Of a stretch of 64,000 bases of DNA, positions 60,872 through 64,000 are shown one piece after another (positions within the stretch are counted from its first letter, which is position 1; every line of letters starts with the position of its first letter). The notes beneath the pieces were generated by a model. That model saw only the letters and a program-made list of their open reading frames with translations. It searched no databases and was not told the DNA's origin. A program made the translations under genes and the position numbers. Source of the stretch: Mycolicibacterium sp. P9-64 (GTDB lineage Bacteria > Actinomycetota > Actinomycetes > Mycobacteriales > Mycobacteriaceae); contig NZ_NPKO01000006.1 in assembly GCF_008329605.1 (NCBI RefSeq), forward strand, positions 427,898 through 491,897. Direction: 5' to 3'.

Positions 60872-61276
60872 TCACTTGGGCGGAACGTCCGTGATGTTCT
60901 GCAGCCGCACCTGTCCGCGAGCCACGACGCGGTCTTCTTCGTTGGTGATGACGACCAGCCAGAGTTGCTGCCGCCTGCCGCGATGGATGGGCGTCGACAC
61001 CGCGGTGACGGTGCCCGCCGAGACGGCGCGCAGGAAGTCGGTGTTGTTGTTGACCCCCACCACCGTGCCGCCGTCGCCCTTCGCGTTGAGCCAGGTGTGC
61101 GCGGAGTTGCTCGCGAGGCTCTCGATGATCGAGCAGTAGACGCCGCCGTGCACGATGCCCCACGGCTGGAGCAGATCGTTGGTGAGCGTCACCTGCGCTC
61201 GGCCGCCGTCCGGTGTCATGTCGAGGAACTTGAGTCCGAGTACGTCGTCGAAGCCGGCAGGCACGGGATTCGTCAC
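60872..61276 (-). CDS. PaaI-type thioesterase (Rv1847 type)
   Basis: A 134-residue hotdog-fold thioesterase, like Rv1847. LQPWGIVHGGVYCSIIESLA (HGG active region), GVNNNTDFLRAVSAG and TAVSTPIHRGRRQQLWLVVI mark the fold. It hydrolyses an unidentified acyl-CoA. GTG at 61276 gives the expected length. Ahead of ureA by 50 bases on the same strand, so it may be the operon leader. Confidence 0.88.
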   Translation of the reverse strand: MTNPVPAGFDDVLGLKFLDMTPDGGRAQVTLTNDLLQPWGIVHGGVYCSIIESLASNSAHTWLNAKGDGGTVVGVNNNTDFLRAVSAGTVTAVSTPIHRGRRQQLWLVVITNEEDRVVARGQVRLQNITDVPPK

Positions 61277-61313
61277 GGTTCCTTGTCTACACGGGTGACA
61301 TGCCCCGAAAAGC

Positions 61314-61350
61314 GGTCGGGCCCCGTACACCTCGTGTACGGGGCCCGACC
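61314..61350 (-). terminator. Intrinsic terminator of the FhuF-like gene
   Basis: GGTCGGGCCCCGTACAC (61314-61330) and GTGTACGGGGCCCGACC (61334-61350) are perfect 17-bp arms with a 3-base loop. Read on the minus strand it is followed by GCTTTT. It lies between the FhuF-like gene (stop 61467) and the Rv1847-type gene. Confidence 0.85.
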
Positions 61351-61466
61351 TCGAGTGGACCGGGGGTCTCTGCAGCCCTCAGGACTCCGCGGCGGTCCGG
61401 TGGTTCCTTGGTTCGGTTCGCAGCGCTTGCGTTGCGTTCCTGCTTGCAACAATAGGCAAGGCTGCC

Positions 61467-62246
61467 CTAATTTAGCAAGGCCTTGCTGGCGAGTGCCCTC
61501 GTCGATCCGCGAACTGGCGCACCGAATCCCACCAACGCGTCCAGCACGGCCTGCCCCCGGCGCATGCTGGTCAGCTCGCTCGAGCCCGCCAGCAGCGGCA
61601 TCTGAGTCGCTGCGGATACCACGGTGGCGCCGACGGCATGCCACATCGCAGCGACCGACATCGCGCCGTCACAGACCTCGAGCAGCTTGTCGAACAACGG
61701 TTCCAGCGCACGGTGGCTGCGATGCGCGACCCATGTGGTCAGCGCCGCCTCGTTGGGAAGCGCCACGATGCGGTCACGCGCGGGATGACGCAGGCGCAGC
61801 CCATCCCGCCCGCCGAAGTACGGATCTTCCGGCAGCACCCGCAGGGTGGGGTCGACGACGCCGACCCAGTCGATCGCGCCCTCGGAGTCGACGTGCACCC
61901 AGAGGTTCTCGAGGCCGGTATCCCAGGCCCGCCCCTCGAGCACCAGAAGCGGTATCACCCGGCCGATCACGACGTGCGACAGCGTCGCCGCCAATTGCAG
62001 TGCCACGGCGGTGCGACTCTCGGTCTCTGCGGCCGCCGCGTCGAACATGTCCCGAAGTCGTTCGGTGCCGAGTGCATCGGTCAACGGCCACCAGCGACGG
62101 CGCGTCAGGTCGCTCATCACGGCCACGCCGTAGACGCGGGGACATTCCGGATACAGCTCGCGCAGCCTGCGGCTGGACTCGTGCAAGGGCAGCGTCCGGC
62201 TGATCGCCATCCGGGAGATCAGGGGATCGTCGACCACGAGAGTCAT
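61467..62246 (-). CDS. FhuF-like iron-responsive protein without the usual C-terminal cysteines
   Basis: A 259-residue protein weakly resembling siderophore ferric reductases of the FhuF/IucA-C-terminal type. Visible stretches are ALQLAATLSHVVIGRVIPLL, ENLWVHVDSEGAIDWVGVVD and MWHAVGATVVSAATQ. FhuF proteins end with a CCxxxxxxxxxxCxxC [2Fe-2S] motif, but this one ends GSTRALASKALLN with no such cysteines, so ferric reduction by that cluster is unlikely. ATG at 62246 has GGAGG upstream. An IdeR-like box lies 16 bases beyond the start, implying induction in low iron. Confidence 0.7.
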   Translation of the reverse strand: MTLVVDDPLISRMAISRTLPLHESSRRLRELYPECPRVYGVAVMSDLTRRRWWPLTDALGTERLRDMFDAAAAETESRTAVALQLAATLSHVVIGRVIPLLVLEGRAWDTGLENLWVHVDSEGAIDWVGVVDPTLRVLPEDPYFGGRDGLRLRHPARDRIVALPNEAALTTWVAHRSHRALEPLFDKLLEVCDGAMSVAAMWHAVGATVVSAATQMPLLAGSSELTSMRRGQAVLDALVGFGAPVRGSTRALASKALLN

Positions 62247-62261
62247 GTGCACCTCCGTAAG

Positions 62262-62280
62262 TTAGGTTAGCCTTACTATA
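62262..62280. promoter_or_regulatory. IdeR (iron box) site of the FhuF-like gene
   Basis: TTAGGTTAGCCTTACTATA matches 14 of 19 positions of TTAGGTTAGGCTAACCTAA, with the left half perfect. It lies 16 bases upstream of the ATG at 62246, a position expected for repression by iron-loaded IdeR. Confidence 0.75.
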
Positions 62281-62400
62281 GGCAGCGTAGCGTCCACGGA
62301 AACACCTTGTGACTGGCCTCACAACGATTGGGGAAACAGGTGCACCGGCGTCGGCGCTCCCACCCATGACGCGTGCACGTGGTCGTTGGATACGACACAC

Positions 62401-62420
62401 GGTAGTAAGGCCGTAGTACC
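62401..62420. promoter_or_regulatory. Candidate BlaI operator
   Basis: GGTAGTAAGGCCGTAGTACC is a near-palindrome (arms GGTAGTA and TAGTACC, one mismatch pair, 6-bp centre) 33 bases before the blaI ATG. BlaI-type repressors bind such TA-rich dyads and autoregulate. Confidence 0.55.
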
Positions 62421-62452
62421 CTGAATTCAGTGCGCAGGAGAGTGAACGGAAC

Positions 62453-62869
62453 ATGGCGAAGATGACGCGACTCGGGGAACTCGAACGCGAGGTGATGGAC
62501 CATCTGTGGTCATCGCGTGAGCCCCAAACCGTGCGTCAGGTGCACGAGGCGCTGGCCGCACGGCGTGATTTGGCGTACACGACGATCATGACGGTCCTGC
62601 AGAGGCTCGCGAAGAAGAACCTGGTGGTTCAGCACCGTGACGATCGGGCACATCGGTACGCCCCGACCCACGGTCGCGACGTCCTGGTCGCAGGGCTCAT
62701 GGTGGACGCGCTCGACCAGGCCTCGGACTCCGGAAGCCGCGAGGCGGCGCTCGTGCACTTCGTGGAGCGCGTGGGCGCCGACGAAGCTGCCGCGTTGCGA
62801 CGTGCACTGGCCGAACTAGAGGACAAACATCGAACCGGGACGCCCACTGGCGATCCGGGCACCGGCTGA
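62453..62869 (+). CDS. blaI: BlaI/MecI-family transcriptional repressor
   Basis: A 138-residue repressor, like Rv1846c. Winged helix at residues 5-75: LGELEREVMDHLWSSREPQT, VRQVHEALAARRDLAYTTIM with TVLQRLAKKNLV, then RAHRYAP. The C-terminal dimerisation helix (ALVHFVERVGADEAAALRRA) follows. In M. tuberculosis BlaI represses the beta-lactamase blaC and its own operon. ATG at 62453 follows AGGAGAG. The BlaR-like gene is 14 bases downstream. Confidence 0.92.
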   Translation: MAKMTRLGELEREVMDHLWSSREPQTVRQVHEALAARRDLAYTTIMTVLQRLAKKNLVVQHRDDRAHRYAPTHGRDVLVAGLMVDALDQASDSGSREAALVHFVERVGADEAAALRRALAELEDKHRTGTPTGDPGTG

Positions 62870-62883
62870 GGGAGACTAGCGGT

Positions 62884-63831
62884 GTGACCGCGCTGGCCTT
62901 CACCATCGTCGCGCTGGTCCTCGTCGGACCTGTGCCGGAGCTGCTGGCCAGAGCGTCGTGGCCGCTGCGCGCACCGCGTGCTGCCATCGTGCTGTGGCAA
63001 TCGATCGCGGTGGCTGCCGTGTTGTCTGCGTTCAGCGCGGGACTCGCAATTGCCAGCAGGCTCTTCGTCCCAGGGTCCGACGGACGTCCGTCCGCGACCA
63101 TCACGAGTGAGATCGCCGTCCTCGGCTGGCCGCTGTGGATCGTCTACCTCGTCGTCTTCGCGCTCACGCTGATGGTGGGCGCCCGCCTCCTCGTCGCGGT
63201 CGTCCAGGTCGCCATCGCCACCCGGCGTAGGCGCGCCCATCATCGGATGCTCGTCGACCTGCTCGGCAGCTCGCGCGACTCCGCACCCGAGATCTGTACG
63301 CGGGCCAGCGGTCTGCGCATCCTCGACGTGACACAACCGTTGGCCTACTGCCTGCCTGGCGTTCGCAGCCGCGTCGTGGTCAGCCAGGGCACCCTGACCG
63401 AGCTGTCCGACGGGGAGATCGCCGCCATCCTGAGCCACGAGCAGGCGCACCTGCGGGCTCGTCACGACCTCGTCCTCGAGATGTTCACCGCGGTGCACGC
63501 CGCATTCCCCCGATTCGTCCGCAGCGCCAGCGCACTCGGCGCCGTGCGGTTGCTCATCGAGCTGCTCGCCGACGACGCCGCAGTGCGCGCCGCAGGACCG
63601 ACGTCCCTCGCCCGCGCTCTGGTCGCGTGCGCATCGGGACGGACCCCGTCGGGAGCGCTGGCAGCAGGCGGACCCACCACCGTCATCCGGGTGCGCCGCC
63701 TCGCCGGTAAACCGAACAGCGTGCCCCTCGCCGCGGCCGCATACCTAGCCGCCGCCGCGGTGGTCATCGTGCCGACCATCGCCTTCGCGGTGCCTTGGCT
63801 CACCGAGCTGCAGAGGCTCTTCGCCGAATAG
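62884..63831 (+). CDS. blaR: BlaR-like M56 membrane metalloprotease
   Basis: A 315-residue membrane protein, like Rv1845c. N-terminal helices, then the zinc protease motif LSHEQAHLRARHD (HExxH) and ELLADDAAVRA with the third ligand Glu/Asp, and a C-terminal helix (AAAAVVIVPTIAFAVPWL). It lacks the large penicillin-binding sensor domain of staphylococcal BlaR1, so its signal is unknown; it presumably cleaves BlaI. GTG at 62884 is preceded by GGGAG. Same operon as blaI. Confidence 0.88.
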   Translation: MTALAFTIVALVLVGPVPELLARASWPLRAPRAAIVLWQSIAVAAVLSAFSAGLAIASRLFVPGSDGRPSATITSEIAVLGWPLWIVYLVVFALTLMVGARLLVAVVQVAIATRRRRAHHRMLVDLLGSSRDSAPEICTRASGLRILDVTQPLAYCLPGVRSRVVVSQGTLTELSDGEIAAILSHEQAHLRARHDLVLEMFTAVHAAFPRFVRSASALGAVRLLIELLADDAAVRAAGPTSLARALVACASGRTPSGALAAGGPTTVIRVRRLAGKPNSVPLAAAAYLAAAAVVIVPTIAFAVPWLTELQRLFAE

Positions 63832-63874
63832 CGTCAACTCCCCCGTTCGACAATCAAACAACGAAAGGCTGCCT

Positions 63875-64000
63875 GTGAGCTCGTCTGAAAACTCCGCCAC
63901 CGCCCAGATCGGGGTCACCGGCCTGGCCGTGATGGGCTCCAACCTGGCCCGCAACTTCGCCCACCACGGCTACACCGTGGCGCTGCACAACCGGTCGGTC
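63875..64000 (+). CDS. gnd: 6-phosphogluconate dehydrogenase (3' partial)
   Basis: The first 42 codons of a gene running off the window. The translation contains AQIGVTGLAVMGSNLARNFA then HHGYTVALHNRS, the N-terminal NADP-binding GxGxMG-type motif of 6-phosphogluconate dehydrogenase, with the unusual GLAVMG. Its place after the BlaR-like gene matches gnd1 (Rv1844c). GTG at 63875 follows ACGAAAGG. Completeness cannot be judged. Confidence 0.9.
   Translation, partial: MSSSENSATAQIGVTGLAVMGSNLARNFAHHGYTVALHNRSV

Overview
The window reads as chromosome from a fast-growing mycobacterium (Mycobacterium/Mycolicibacterium). It is GC-rich with many GTG starts and 4-base gene overlaps. It carries an antigen 85 mycolyltransferase, F420-type oxidoreductases, IdeR-type iron boxes, KstR-type boxes and the mycobacterial urease, mod and apa gene neighbourhoods. 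From memory, large parts follow the M. tuberculosis order Rv1844c-Rv1877: gnd1, blaR/blaI, Rv1847, ureABCFGD, ndh, Rv1855c, Rv1856c, modABC, apa, Rv1861, Rv1863c, Rv1866, Rv1867, Rv1869c, Rv1873, Rv1874, Rv1875, bfrA and Rv1877. Genes absent from that M. tuberculosis block interrupt it, including lon, an antigen 85C-type gene and a cyclase/MscS pair resembling Rv2435c-Rv2434c. The Rv correspondences are recollection and were not searched.

Region by region. 1-3.7 kb: the end of a winged-helix regulator, a small secreted protein, a DUF1275 membrane protein, an MgtA-like mannosyltransferase and a lipoprotein-like dienelactone hydrolase. 3.8-7.6 kb: an SDR, an amidohydrolase and an NTF2-like protein in a row, then a carboxymuconolactone-decarboxylase-family gene behind a KstR-like box. 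7.6-11.5 kb: an MFS drug exporter with a C-terminal winged-helix extension, then iron storage (bfrA) divergent from an unknown gene plus bfd, with an IdeR box between. 11.5-17.6 kb: enoyl-CoA hydratase, F420-type oxidase, EthD-like protein, FUSC exporter, a thioesterase with a second KstR-like box, and a TetR/hydrolase divergent pair around a clean palindrome. 17.6-18.1 kb: a DUF5701 pseudogene. 18.1-22.6 kb: a nitrogen-scavenging cluster of GntR regulator, allophanate hydrolase, biuret-hydrolase-like isochorismatase and NCS2 permease.

22.6-29.2 kb: cupin, TetR plus ABC-2-type membrane protein, a TPR protein, VOC, deaminase, GH13 and DUF1810 genes. 29.3-32.9 kb: a membrane cyclase homologue lacking key catalytic residues, translationally coupled to an MscS channel with a cyclic-nucleotide-binding-like domain. 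33.4-41.3 kb: antigen 85C-type mycolyltransferase, two back-to-back terminators, SDR, lon, LLM oxidoreductase, TfoX-like protein and ferredoxin reductase. 41.6-46.9 kb: thiolase-like, aldehyde dehydrogenase and double CoA-transferase genes. 47-53 kb: CPBP protease, CGNR regulator with tandem operator repeats, apa and modABC. 53-61 kb: SDR, LLM F420 enzyme, ndh and the urease operon. 61-64 kb: a thioesterase, an iron-regulated FhuF-like protein, the BlaI/BlaR-like pair and the start of gnd.

Several parts appear to work together. Urease (urea) and the biuret/allophanate cluster both release ammonia. BfrA, Bfd and the FhuF-like protein share IdeR-type control. ModABC would supply molybdate. The strongest leads for new biology are the degenerate cyclase coupled to the MscS channel, the palindrome-controlled biuret/allophanate cluster with a short allophanate hydrolase, and the two KstR-like boxes outside a classical cholesterol cluster. 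No CRISPR array, insertion sequence, prophage, tRNA or rRNA was seen.
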